From Bacteroidales bacterium (GTDB lineage Bacteria > Bacteroidota > Bacteroidia > Bacteroidales > P3): a DNA stretch of 64,000 bases. Each line of letters starts with the position of its first letter. Positions within the stretch are counted from its first letter, which is position 1. Made by a program: the position numbers and the translations under genes. The notes under the pieces were generated by a model. That model saw only the letters and a list, made by a program, of their open reading frames with translations, ran no database searches and was not told where the DNA came from. Positions 17,103 through 25,975 of this stretch are shown here, piece by piece. Location: NCBI GenBank assembly GCA_024400495.1, contig JAKSMR010000008.1, positions 21,738 through 85,737 of the forward strand, in the 5' to 3' direction.

Positions 17103-17747
17103 ATGAAAATCTTCAAGAAATATATCGTCCTCCTGTTTGCAGCCCTTTCCTTTGCGGGGATGGCTCAGCAGAAGTACCCCAGCAAAACGCAGAAAGACAC
17201 GTTGAAAGAGCCCCAGTATGGAGTGTCGCTCTTCACCGGCGTCTGCTCGGGATGGGGCAGCCCCCATGCCTATGTGGGAGCAGCACCCCGCTTTCAGCAG
17301 CAGATCAACGACCAATGGAAGATCAAGGGCGGCTTTGCCGTGATGAGCGATGTTGCCGACAACTTCGGCCGCCAGCCCGCCCGCGACCTTGCCCCCTACC
17401 GTCATCCCAAACGTCTGGCAGCAGCAGCCGTGAGCGCCGAATACCATCCTACCGACCGCGTATGGATCTCGGCCACCGGCTTCTTCATCGGAGGACAGAC
17501 CGGCTTTGTGGGAATGAACCCCATGCCCAACCGCGGCGGCCTTGACATCAGCGCCTACGGGGCCTCCATCTCGGCACGCTTCAAGGTGACCGAAAAGAGC
17601 TTCGTCGACGTCAACGTCGATGTGGTGCGCGACAATACCGGCTTCCTCGCTCCCATGCTGTGGAACCCCTACTGCTACGGCTACGACACCTACTTCCGCC
17701 ACCACAGCATCGGCGGCGCCATCAACAACGGACTGCTGCACTTCTAA
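17103..17747 (+). CDS. Predicted secreted outer-membrane barrel protein
   Basis: This 214-residue protein has a signal peptide (hydrophobic stretch about 8-20, ending AGMAQQ) and alternating amphipathic strands such as WISATGFFIGGQTGFVG and AYGASISARFKVTEKSF. It ends in Phe (GLLHF), as outer-membrane barrels often do. The family was not identified. It precedes DUF4290-murA after 33 bases, but a functional link is not evident. Confidence 0.7.
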   Translation: MKIFKKYIVLLFAALSFAGMAQQKYPSKTQKDTLKEPQYGVSLFTGVCSGWGSPHAYVGAAPRFQQQINDQWKIKGGFAVMSDVADNFGRQPARDLAPYRHPKRLAAAAVSAEYHPTDRVWISATGFFIGGQTGFVGMNPMPNRGGLDISAYGASISARFKVTEKSFVDVNVDVVRDNTGFLAPMLWNPYCYGYDTYFRHHSIGGAINNGLLHF

Positions 17748-17780
17748 ACACCCACTCCTAACGACAACAAGAGAAATAAG

Positions 17781-18431
17781 ATGCAATACAACACCCAACG
17801 ACAAAAGATGGTGATCAACGACTACGGACGCACCGTCTTCAACCTCATCCAACATTGTAAGACCATCGACGACCGCAACCTTCGCACCAAGGCCGCACAC
17901 AACATCGTCCGCATCATGGCACAGGTCAACCCCCAGGCCAAGGACGGCCACGACTACGAGCGCAAGCTGTGGGACCACCTGATGATTATGTCCAACTGGG
18001 AGCTCGACGTCGACTGCCCCTACAAGCTCGAACGCCGCGAAACCGTCCACTTCAAGCCCAACGTGATGAAACGCGAGCGCAACCGCATCCGGATGCGCCA
18101 CTACGGACGCAATATGCAGAACGCCATCGAGAAGATCAGCCTCATGGAAGAAAGCACAGAGAAAGAACTTCTCACCGCCCAGATCATCTCCCACATGCGC
18201 CGCAACTACAACAACTGGAACAACGGCTCCACCCCCGACAACCCCGGCAACCGCGACAACGACCTCATCGTAGCCCGCCAGCTCATCGAGCTCTCCGGCG
18301 GCAAGATGCGCGTCGATGGATTCCAGCTGCCCGTCGACATGTCGCTCATCCCCCTGCGGCCCAACGCCCAGAACGCCAAAAAGAAGAAAAAGAAGAAGAA
18401 AAAGAGACCCGCCTTCCAGCAGCAAAGCTGA
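17781..18431 (+). CDS. DUF4290-family protein
   Basis: This 216-residue, strongly basic cytoplasmic protein has the N-terminal block MQYNTQRQKMVINDYGRTV that I recognise as DUF4290, a Bacteroidota-specific family commonly next to murA. It ends with nine consecutive lysines encoded by AAA/AAG, followed by Arg-Pro. The function is unknown; the tail suggests binding to nucleic acid or another polyanion. The murA gene follows after 55 bases. Confidence 0.88.
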   Translation: MQYNTQRQKMVINDYGRTVFNLIQHCKTIDDRNLRTKAAHNIVRIMAQVNPQAKDGHDYERKLWDHLMIMSNWELDVDCPYKLERRETVHFKPNVMKRERNRIRMRHYGRNMQNAIEKISLMEESTEKELLTAQIISHMRRNYNNWNNGSTPDNPGNRDNDLIVARQLIELSGGKMRVDGFQLPVDMSLIPLRPNAQNAKKKKKKKKKRPAFQQQS

Positions 18432-18486
18432 GGCACGGCCCCCTTGTCCATCTCCAGTTCCTAAACCCTAACCCACATCTGAAACA

Positions 18487-19821
18487 ATGAGCTCATTCGA
18501 AATAGTAGGTGGCCACAGACTAAGTGGCGAAATCACCCCCCAAGGCGCCAAGAACGAAGCGCTGCAGGTCATCTGCGCCGTTCTGCTCACCACCGAGAAG
18601 GTGACTATCGAGAACATTCCCGACATCCGCGACGTGAACAAACTCATCGACCTCCTGCGACTGATAGGAGTGAAGGTGAACTGCATCCACCAGGACGAGA
18701 ACGAGCGCACCTTCGAGTTCCAAGCCGACGAAGTGAGCCTCGACGCCATGCGGAGCAAAGAATTCGCCCAGCAGGCAATGGCTCTGAGAGGAAGCATCAT
18801 GCTCGTCGGCCCCTGCCTTGCCCGTTTCGGCTGGGCCATCGTGCCTCAGCCCGGCGGCGACAAGATCGGGCGCCGACGCCTCGACACCCACTTCATCGGC
18901 ATGGAGAAACTGGGAGCCACGGTAGAATACCACCGCTCGGGCTACGAAGTGAAAGCCCCCGAAACCAACAGCCAAGGCTTCCGGCTCAAAGGCTGCTATA
19001 TGCTCCTCGACGAAGCCAGCGTTACCGGAACCGCCAACATCGTGATGGCCGCCGTGATGGCCGAAGGCAAGACCACCATCATGAACGCCGCCTGCGAACC
19101 CTACGTCTACCAACTCTGCCATATGCTCAACCGCATGGGCGCCAAGATAGAAGGCGTAGGCTCCAACCTGCTGCACATCGAAGGCGTGAAAGAACTCAAC
19201 GGCTGCCAGCACCGCCTGCTGCCCGACATGATCGAGGTAGGCAGCTTCATCGGCATGGCCGCCATGACCCAAAGCGACCTCACCATCAAGAACGCTAGCG
19301 TAGAGCACCTCGGACTCATCCCCCAAGTCTTCCGCCGTCTCGGCATCGAGATCTGGCAGAACGGCGACGACCTCTACATCCCCAGCCGCGAGCACTACGA
19401 AATCGAGCGCTTCATGGACGGCTCCATCATGACCATCGCCGACGCCCCCTGGCCCGGCTTCACGCCCGACCTCATCAGCATCGCCCTCGTGGTGGCAATA
19501 CAAGCCAAAGGCAGCGTGCTCATCCACCAGAAGATGTTTGAAAGCCGCCTCTTCTTCGTCGACAAACTCATCGACATGGGCGCACAGATCATCCTCTGCG
19601 ACCCCCATCGCGCCACCGTCATCGGCCTCGACAACGAGCACGCGTTGCGAGGTGTGAGAATGACCTCTCCCGACATCCGTGCCGGCGTGGCGCTACTCAT
19701 CGCCGCCCTCTCCGCCAACGGCGTCAGCCGCATCGACAACATCGAGCAGATCGACCGCGGCTACCAGCACATCGACGAACGCCTCCGCCGCCTCGGCGCC
19801 AACATCAAACGCATCGACTAA
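18487..19821 (+). CDS. murA: UDP-N-acetylglucosamine 1-carboxyvinyltransferase
   Basis: MurA transfers enolpyruvate from PEP to UDP-GlcNAc, the first committed step of peptidoglycan synthesis in the cytoplasm. The 444 residues are slightly longer than the 419 of E. coli. The N-terminal GHRLSGEITPQGAKNEALQV is diagnostic. The active-site loop reads PQPGGDKIGRR: the cysteine that fosfomycin alkylates (Cys115 in E. coli) is replaced by Asp125 (codon 18859-18861). Asp at this site is known to give intrinsic fosfomycin resistance in other bacteria. The gene follows DUF4290, and a PHP phosphatase gene and purB come after it. Confidence 0.97.
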   Translation: MSSFEIVGGHRLSGEITPQGAKNEALQVICAVLLTTEKVTIENIPDIRDVNKLIDLLRLIGVKVNCIHQDENERTFEFQADEVSLDAMRSKEFAQQAMALRGSIMLVGPCLARFGWAIVPQPGGDKIGRRRLDTHFIGMEKLGATVEYHRSGYEVKAPETNSQGFRLKGCYMLLDEASVTGTANIVMAAVMAEGKTTIMNAACEPYVYQLCHMLNRMGAKIEGVGSNLLHIEGVKELNGCQHRLLPDMIEVGSFIGMAAMTQSDLTIKNASVEHLGLIPQVFRRLGIEIWQNGDDLYIPSREHYEIERFMDGSIMTIADAPWPGFTPDLISIALVVAIQAKGSVLIHQKMFESRLFFVDKLIDMGAQIILCDPHRATVIGLDNEHALRGVRMTSPDIRAGVALLIAALSANGVSRIDNIEQIDRGYQHIDERLRRLGANIKRID

Positions 19822-19856
19822 CCTCACCATATAGAAAACAGCAAACAAACCAGACA

Positions 19857-20594
19857 ATGTTCGAATTCTTCAAGAAATATAAAAAAGCCGAACCCATATT
19901 TGAAGCCCTCGTCACCGACATGCACAACCACCTCGTCCCCATGGTCGACGACGGGTCGCGCAGCATGACCGAGTCGCTCCAATGCATACGCACCATGCAG
20001 GATCTAGGCTATAAACGCATGTACATCACCCCTCACTTCCAGTTCCCGCGCTTCCCCAACAACGAGGAAGACATCAAACGGCGCTTCGAGGAAGTGAAAG
20101 AAGCCGCCAAGAACGAAGGCCTCGAGATAGAGCTCATCGCCGCTGGAGGAGAATACCGCATCGACGACTCCTTCGAGAAACGCATCGACGACCCGCACTT
20201 CCTGCTCATCAACGACCGCTACGTGCTGGTAGAACTCTCCCTCCATCAGCCCCGAATGGGCATGGAAGAAGTCATCTTCAACCTTCAGATGAAAGGCTTC
20301 GAAGTCATCCTCGCCCATCCCGAGCGCTATCCCTATCTCAATATCCACTCCAAAACAGCCGAACACCTGCGCGAACAAGGCGTACTCTTCCAACTCAACG
20401 TCCTCTCCCTCGACGGATTCTATGGCGAGGCAGCCGAACACAAAGCCCAGGAGTACCTCAAAGCCGGATGGGCCGATATGCTCGGAACCGACCTGCACAA
20501 CACCAAATACGCCGGAGCGCTCATCGAAGCCTCGAAGAGCTGCAAAGTGCGCAAAATCCTTGAAAAATATCAATTCCTTAATACAGAACTTTAA
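19857..20594 (+). CDS. CpsB/CapC-type PHP-fold tyrosine phosphatase
   Basis: This 245-residue metal-dependent phosphatase has the PHP motifs TDMHNHLVPMVDDGSRS near the start, ITPHFQFPR, ILAHPERYPYL and GTDLHN. In CpsB relatives these bind the metals that dephosphorylate a capsule-regulating tyrosine kinase. No such kinase is in the window, so the partner is unknown. It lies 35 bases after murA and 6 bases before purB. Confidence 0.92.
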   Translation: MFEFFKKYKKAEPIFEALVTDMHNHLVPMVDDGSRSMTESLQCIRTMQDLGYKRMYITPHFQFPRFPNNEEDIKRRFEEVKEAAKNEGLEIELIAAGGEYRIDDSFEKRIDDPHFLLINDRYVLVELSLHQPRMGMEEVIFNLQMKGFEVILAHPERYPYLNIHSKTAEHLREQGVLFQLNVLSLDGFYGEAAEHKAQEYLKAGWADMLGTDLHNTKYAGALIEASKSCKVRKILEKYQFLNTEL

Positions 20595-20600
20595 AGTCCT

Positions 20601-21944
20601 ATGAACACATTGAATGCCATATCGCCCATCGACGGTCGCTACCGCAACAAAGTCGAATCGTTAGCCAACTATTTCTCCGAAGGCGCACTCATCAAATACC
20701 GCGTCCGCGTTGAGATCGAGTACTTCATCGCCCTCTGCGAGATGCCCCTTCCCCAGCTGAAGGAGATCGACGCCACCTTGTTCCCCAAACTGCGCGCCAT
20801 CTATCAGAACTTCGCCGACAAAGATGCCGAGGAGATCAAGGAAATCGAAAAGACCACCAACCACGATGTAAAAGCCGTCGAATACTTCATCAAACGTCAC
20901 TTCGACGAGCTCGGACTGGCTCAGTACAAAGAGTTCATCCATTTCGGACTCACCTCGCAAGACATCAACAACACCTCCGTTCCCCTCTCCATCAAGGAAT
21001 GCCACGAGCAGGTGCTTTATCCTAAATACAAAGCCATCCTCGACCTCCTCGAAGAGAAAGCACAGGAATGGAAAGATGTGCCCATGCTCGCCCACACCCA
21101 CGGCCAGCCCGCCAGCCCCACTTCTCTCGGCAAGGAGATTGAAGTGTTCGCCTACCGTATGCGCCGCCAGATGGAACAGTTCGCCACTATTCCTTTCAAC
21201 GCCAAATTCGGCGGAGCCACTGGTAACTTCAACGCCCATCTGGTAGCTTATCCCACCATCGACTGGCGCACCTTCGGCAACGAGTTCGTGAAGAACCACC
21301 TCGGCCTCGAGCGTCTCCAATACACCACCCAGATCGAGAACTACGACAACATGGCCGCCTATTTCGACCTCTGCAAACGCATCAACGTCATTCTCATCGA
21401 CTTCTGCCGCGACATCTGGACCTATGTCTCCATGGAGTACTTCAAACAGAAGATCAAAGCTGGCGAAGTAGGCTCTTCCGCTATGCCACACAAAGTCAAT
21501 CCCATCGACTTTGAGAACGCAGAAGGAAACCTCGGCCTGGCCAACGCCATCTTCGAGCACCTCAGCCACAAACTCCCTATCTCCCGTATGCAACGCGACC
21601 TTACCGACTCTACCGTGAGCCGCAACGTAGGCGTTCCCGTCGGACACACCCTCATCTCCCTCGCCTCGCTGGAAAAAGGTATCGGCAAACTGCTCCTCAA
21701 CGAACAGGCCTTCTACAACGACCTCGAGAACAACTGGGCCGTTGTTGCCGAAGCCATCCAGACCATCCTGCGCAGCGTTGGCTACCCCAACCCCTACGAG
21801 ACTCTCAAAGGCCTCACACGTACCAACACCAAAGTAACCGCTCAGACCATAAGCGACTTTGTCGACACCCTCGACGTCGCTCCCGAAGTGAAGGAACGCA
21901 TCCGCGCCATCACTCCCCACAACTATCTGGGCTACAAACTCTAA
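20601..21944 (+). CDS. purB: Adenylosuccinate lyase
   Basis: PurB acts twice in purine synthesis, releasing fumarate from SAICAR and from adenylosuccinate. The 447 residues fit the long (E. coli-like) form. The fumarase/lyase superfamily signature GSSAMPHKVNPIDFENAEGN is intact (near residues 292-311), and TSQDINNTSVP and HTHGQPASPTSLGKE mark the other two conserved regions. It closes the murA-PHP-purB run with a 6-base gap. Confidence 0.97.
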   Translation: MNTLNAISPIDGRYRNKVESLANYFSEGALIKYRVRVEIEYFIALCEMPLPQLKEIDATLFPKLRAIYQNFADKDAEEIKEIEKTTNHDVKAVEYFIKRHFDELGLAQYKEFIHFGLTSQDINNTSVPLSIKECHEQVLYPKYKAILDLLEEKAQEWKDVPMLAHTHGQPASPTSLGKEIEVFAYRMRRQMEQFATIPFNAKFGGATGNFNAHLVAYPTIDWRTFGNEFVKNHLGLERLQYTTQIENYDNMAAYFDLCKRINVILIDFCRDIWTYVSMEYFKQKIKAGEVGSSAMPHKVNPIDFENAEGNLGLANAIFEHLSHKLPISRMQRDLTDSTVSRNVGVPVGHTLISLASLEKGIGKLLLNEQAFYNDLENNWAVVAEAIQTILRSVGYPNPYETLKGLTRTNTKVTAQTISDFVDTLDVAPEVKERIRAITPHNYLGYKL

Positions 21945-22037
21945 AGACCCTCAGTCGGGACAGAGCCGACAACCCGTCCCGGCAGACACTTGACAGACTA
22001 CAAAACCGCTCCTGCCATACTCTAGCATCGCTCATTT

Positions 22038-22092
22038 GCGACGCTAGAGCGGCGCTAGGGCGACGTTAATGCGACGCTAATGCGACGCTAGA
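22038..22092. repeat. 11-bp tandem array, unit GCGACGCTAAT
   Basis: Five contiguous 11-base units occur between purB and the ABC exporter: GCGACGCTAGA, GCGGCGCTAGG, GCGACGTTAAT, GCGACGCTAAT, GCGACGCTAGA. There are no indels between units. Confidence 0.88.
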
Positions 22093-22144
22093 ACAGCTTT
22101 ACAGCAAAGAAAGAGACTCTTAAGACCAACAAACTCTCGCAAGA

Positions 22145-24025
22145 ATGAACACCAGCAGAACACGACATTTCACCCCACGCCACATCAAGCCCTATTCCTT
22201 CAGGGCCGCCGTGTATGGCATATGCGTGATATTGAGTGTAGTGTTCACCATGGCAACAGCCCTGTCGGTTGCCGACTTCCTTAAGATCCTCTTCGATCCA
22301 GCAGCCGAGAGCGCCACGGCAGCAATCCCCACCTCGGGCAACCTCATCAGCCAGGCCCTTTCGGGACTGTACGTGTGGCTCATCCAGTTTGGAACTATGA
22401 AAGCCCTGCTCTATTTCTCCCTGATAGTCTTCGGCCTCTATAGCTTCAAAAACATCTTCACCTATTGTGCCGCGGTAGAGAGTTCCATCATTCGCGTGAA
22501 CATCGTGAAGGACATACGTAACGAGCTCTTCTCCAAATCGATGCGACTGCCACTCTCCTACTATGGATCAACACGGAAAGGCGACATTCTTGCTCGTTTC
22601 AGCAACGACACAACCGAGTATGACGAAAACGTGTTGGGCTCGTTGCAAACCCTTATCACCTCGTTGATAGGCATAGTGCTGTACCTATGCATGCTGTTCT
22701 ATCTCAACACCAAGCTCACCATAATGGTGCTCTGCATGCTGCCCATCGTAGCCTTCGTCATTTCGAGCATAAGCCGCAAACTGAAACACAAATCAAAAGA
22801 CATCCAGGAGAGAAACTCCTTCCTGATGTCGATTATAGAAGAGACGATGACCGGACTGAAAGTCATCAAAGCCTACACAGCCATCGACTTCTCCAACGAC
22901 AGGTTCCGACGCTATAATGCCGAGTATAACAGGCTCCGTGTGAAGATGTTCCGACGCATCTACCTTGCCTCCCCGGTAAGCGACACATTGGGTAACTGCA
23001 TCGTTATCGCCATCCTCCTTTTCGGCTCATATCTCGTTTTCAACAACGACGCAGGACTTACCGCCGAGCTCTTCATCTCATACATCATGATGTTCGTCCT
23101 GATGATTCCTCCGGCCAAAGACCTCACCACGGCCATTTCGCAGATGAAGAAAGGACGCGCTTGCGCCGACCGAATCGGCGAATATCTCGATATTGACGAA
23201 AAAACCGAACCACGCCCCATAGCAGCACACATGGACGGCGAATTCCTTCAGCATGAGATTGAGTTCCGTAATGTGAGTTTCGAATACAAAGAAGGCATTC
23301 CCGTTCTGGATAACATCAGTTTCACCATCCCGCGCGGAAAGACCGTAGCGCTAGTCGGATCGTCAGGTTCTGGCAAATCAACTATCGCCGACCTTCTGGC
23401 ACGATTCTACCAACCCACGAAAGGAGAGATTCTGATCGACGGCACACCTATCTCGATGATTGACATTGCCGACTATCGAAGACATATTGGCATTGTCGAC
23501 CAGGAGACAACGCTCTTCAACGATACCGTTGCAGGCAACATCGCCTTTGGCGTTGACGGCGATAACGCCAAAGACAACGAAGCCATCACGACAGCCGCAA
23601 CGATTGCCAATGCACACGATTTCGTCAAGAATCTTCCTAACGGCTACGACACCAATATCGGCGACGGAGGAGGCCGACTCTCTGGTGGACAGCGCCAGCG
23701 ACTCAGCATCGCACGTGCCATCTTCTCCAATCCCGAGATCCTGATTTTGGACGAAGCCACCTCAGCTCTCGACACCGAATCGGAACATCAGGTACAGGAG
23801 GCCTTGAACAACGTTATGCAAGGACGCACCACTCTTGTTGTTGCTCATCGTCTGAGCACCATCGCCCATGCCGACGAGATTCTCGTCATTGAGAAAGGAC
23901 GCATCGTAGAACACGGAACCCATCAGCAGCTTACCGAGAAGAAAGGGCGCTACAGCCAGTTGTTGGAACTGCAGAAACTACAAGGCTCTAATCCTACAAA
24001 CGACAGCAGGGAAATAACAGTATGA
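22145..24025 (+). CDS. MsbA-like ABC exporter (fused membrane and ATPase domains)
   Basis: This 626-residue half-transporter has six predicted membrane segments in the first 340 residues, then an ATPase domain. Walker A is GSSGSGKST, the signature is LSGGQRQRLS, Walker B is ILILDEATSALD, and the switch histidine lies in VVAHRLSTIAHADE. It would act as a homodimer in the inner membrane. The family includes the lipid A flippase MsbA and multidrug exporters; which applies is not decided by sequence. Its stop overlaps the start of the T9SS type B protein by 4 bases. Confidence 0.94.
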   Translation: MNTSRTRHFTPRHIKPYSFRAAVYGICVILSVVFTMATALSVADFLKILFDPAAESATAAIPTSGNLISQALSGLYVWLIQFGTMKALLYFSLIVFGLYSFKNIFTYCAAVESSIIRVNIVKDIRNELFSKSMRLPLSYYGSTRKGDILARFSNDTTEYDENVLGSLQTLITSLIGIVLYLCMLFYLNTKLTIMVLCMLPIVAFVISSISRKLKHKSKDIQERNSFLMSIIEETMTGLKVIKAYTAIDFSNDRFRRYNAEYNRLRVKMFRRIYLASPVSDTLGNCIVIAILLFGSYLVFNNDAGLTAELFISYIMMFVLMIPPAKDLTTAISQMKKGRACADRIGEYLDIDEKTEPRPIAAHMDGEFLQHEIEFRNVSFEYKEGIPVLDNISFTIPRGKTVALVGSSGSGKSTIADLLARFYQPTKGEILIDGTPISMIDIADYRRHIGIVDQETTLFNDTVAGNIAFGVDGDNAKDNEAITTAATIANAHDFVKNLPNGYDTNIGDGGGRLSGGQRQRLSIARAIFSNPEILILDEATSALDTESEHQVQEALNNVMQGRTTLVVAHRLSTIAHADEILVIEKGRIVEHGTHQQLTEKKGRYSQLLELQKLQGSNPTNDSREITV

Positions 24026-25776
24026 AGAAACTGATTCTTTTCATTTCTATTCTTTCTGCTATGCTCCTGCCGTGGAGGGCGGCAGCACAAGTTACCGACA
24101 CCACACGGCTAGTTCTACAGGCAATCAACCCAAACAATTTCGCCAGCCAGCTGACTTGGAGTAATATCGGAGAGGGAGTAACCTACCAGATCTTCCGCAA
24201 ACTTCCCACCGAGAACGGCTACTCACTAAGAGCTTCCACCCAACAACATATCCTTCTTGACACAGTAGAACGCATCATCTGCTATGATACAGTAGCCTAT
24301 TATCTCACCTGCCATAGAGACGACACCTTGTTCGTATCAAACAAGATAGGGCTTCTCTTCCAAGACCCCTATCCCACCACAGTCCCCGAGCTGAGAGTGG
24401 TCTCTGTGGATGAGGAGTCGCAGAAGATCCATTTCTCGTGGAACCCAAGCCCCGACGCCGACATTCTAGGTTATTTCATCTGCCATATCGAAGAGCCAGG
24501 CGCGCCATGTATGGGACTAGATACAGTATGGGGTCGGGAGAACTGCGAATATATTGCCGAAAATCTCAGCGCCACACAAGTGCAGTCGTTCAGAGTCTAC
24601 GCCTTCGACTCGTGCTTTACCGCAAGCCCTCTGACGGACAATTGCAACAATATTGTATTGGATATTGACATCGCCAATTGCCAAAGAACAGCAACAGCAC
24701 GATGGAACGCCTATATCAATATGCCTAGCGGAGTTGACAAATATCTGCTGATGGTACGCTATGGATCCGGGAGCTATCTGCCAGTAGATAGCGTGACTTC
24801 CAGCGACGGTCTGGCATTGTCGTTTGATGTTCCCGAATGGGCGACAGAGACGGCATTCAAGATTGCTGCAAAGAACAACGACGGAACCTTGACCGCTTTT
24901 TCCAACACGGTTCATCACAATTTCACCTTTGCCGACACCGCCCAGTATGTGAGGATCAACCACGCCGACATCAACGAAAATGCCTCTGCGGTAACGCTAT
25001 ACTGCAGCGTTGACCCCTTGTTCGAAACGGCCAGATACTATATATATAGAAAGGTCGGGAACAGAAACTATTCCTGCATTGCAGAAATACCCTACTCATC
25101 TTCTGGGAATTTCAAATATACTGACGAGAACGTCACCCCCTCCTCCAGATGCTATTCCTACAGAATCGGCGTATTTGATGCTTGCGAAGGGGAACAGAAA
25201 TATAGCCACGAAACCACGCCCCTTTATCTGAAGATGGAGACTCTGGCAGATGGAAATCTAGAGTTCCATTGGAACCGATACCGAGGAGAAGGATTTAACG
25301 GAGAATATCACCTCCTTCGCAAAAATGAAGGAGACTCCCTTTGGAATATTGTCTGGAGTGGGACCGACACATCCTCGACTGAATATATATCCGATCAGGT
25401 ATTTATAGAGACCCAGCACTACCAGATTGTAGCACTTCTGCAGCACGACACCTTAGGTGCCGACAGCGCCCGTTCGAACCAACAGCAGTATTACCGCGAG
25501 GCCACGGTATGGGCTCCCGATGTTTTCACTCCCGACCAGAGTGAAAACAACAGATTCTGCCTGTCCTTCTCGTTCCTTCAGGCCTCCGATTTCTCGCTTC
25601 GTGTCTTCAATCGACAGGGTCAACAGGTCTTTTCCTCCACCAATCCTACAGAATGCTGGGACGGCACAAACAACGGAAGGAAGCTGCCCCAAGGTGTCTA
25701 CACATACATAGCTTTCTGCCAACACGCCGACCAGACAAGCAAATACTACAAAGGCACTATCCTTCTGCTAAGATAG
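24022..25776 (+). CDS. Secreted protein with T9SS type B (gliding-motility-associated) C-terminal domain
   Basis: This 584-residue protein has a signal peptide (about 1-22) and several fibronectin-III-like strand-rich segments (LRVVSVDEESQKIHFSWNPS, LEFHWNRY). The C-terminal about 85 residues (WAPDVFTPD, FSLRVFNRQGQQVFSS, WDGTNNGRKLPQGVYTY) are the CHU_C/type B sorting domain that directs export by the type IX system across the outer membrane. The substrate or binding target is unknown. It is translationally coupled to the exporter gene. This implies T9SS genes elsewhere in the genome. Confidence 0.92.
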   Translation: MKKLILFISILSAMLLPWRAAAQVTDTTRLVLQAINPNNFASQLTWSNIGEGVTYQIFRKLPTENGYSLRASTQQHILLDTVERIICYDTVAYYLTCHRDDTLFVSNKIGLLFQDPYPTTVPELRVVSVDEESQKIHFSWNPSPDADILGYFICHIEEPGAPCMGLDTVWGRENCEYIAENLSATQVQSFRVYAFDSCFTASPLTDNCNNIVLDIDIANCQRTATARWNAYINMPSGVDKYLLMVRYGSGSYLPVDSVTSSDGLALSFDVPEWATETAFKIAAKNNDGTLTAFSNTVHHNFTFADTAQYVRINHADINENASAVTLYCSVDPLFETARYYIYRKVGNRNYSCIAEIPYSSSGNFKYTDENVTPSSRCYSYRIGVFDACEGEQKYSHETTPLYLKMETLADGNLEFHWNRYRGEGFNGEYHLLRKNEGDSLWNIVWSGTDTSSTEYISDQVFIETQHYQIVALLQHDTLGADSARSNQQQYYREATVWAPDVFTPDQSENNRFCLSFSFLQASDFSLRVFNRQGQQVFSSTNPTECWDGTNNGRKLPQGVYTYIAFCQHADQTSKYYKGTILLLR

Positions 25777-25860
25777 ACTCAAAAAAATCCTACAAAGACC
25801 GAAACAGCCGGAAGAGTGAGAGTTTTTCACATCGGGATGTTTACAAATAAGTTGAGATCA

Positions 25861-25893
25861 TTGAGAATATGAAAAAGAATAGCTATATATTTG
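25861..25893 (+). promoter_or_regulatory. Probable nadK promoter
   Basis: TATATTTG (25886-25893) matches the -7 consensus, and TTG (25861-25863) lies 22 bases upstream, one or two more than ideal. It precedes the palindrome at 25909-25939. Confidence 0.55.
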
Positions 25894-25908
25894 CATTATC
25901 CTATACTA

Positions 25909-25939
25909 GATGTTCAATATCCATAAATTATTGAACATC
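25909..25939. promoter_or_regulatory. 10-bp perfect palindrome in the nadK leader
   Basis: GATGTTCAAT (25909-25918) and ATTGAACATC (25930-25939) are perfect inverted arms with an 11-base spacer. They start 15 bases after the -7 element. It could be an operator or an mRNA hairpin. There is no T-tract, so it is not a terminator. Confidence 0.5.
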
Positions 25940-25975
25940 AGATATAGTACACCGGAATAACATAACTCACATCGC

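Noticed and set aside
21950-21985. CGGGAC/GTCCCG hairpin after purB as a terminator
   Set aside because: No T-tract follows; it was left unannotated.
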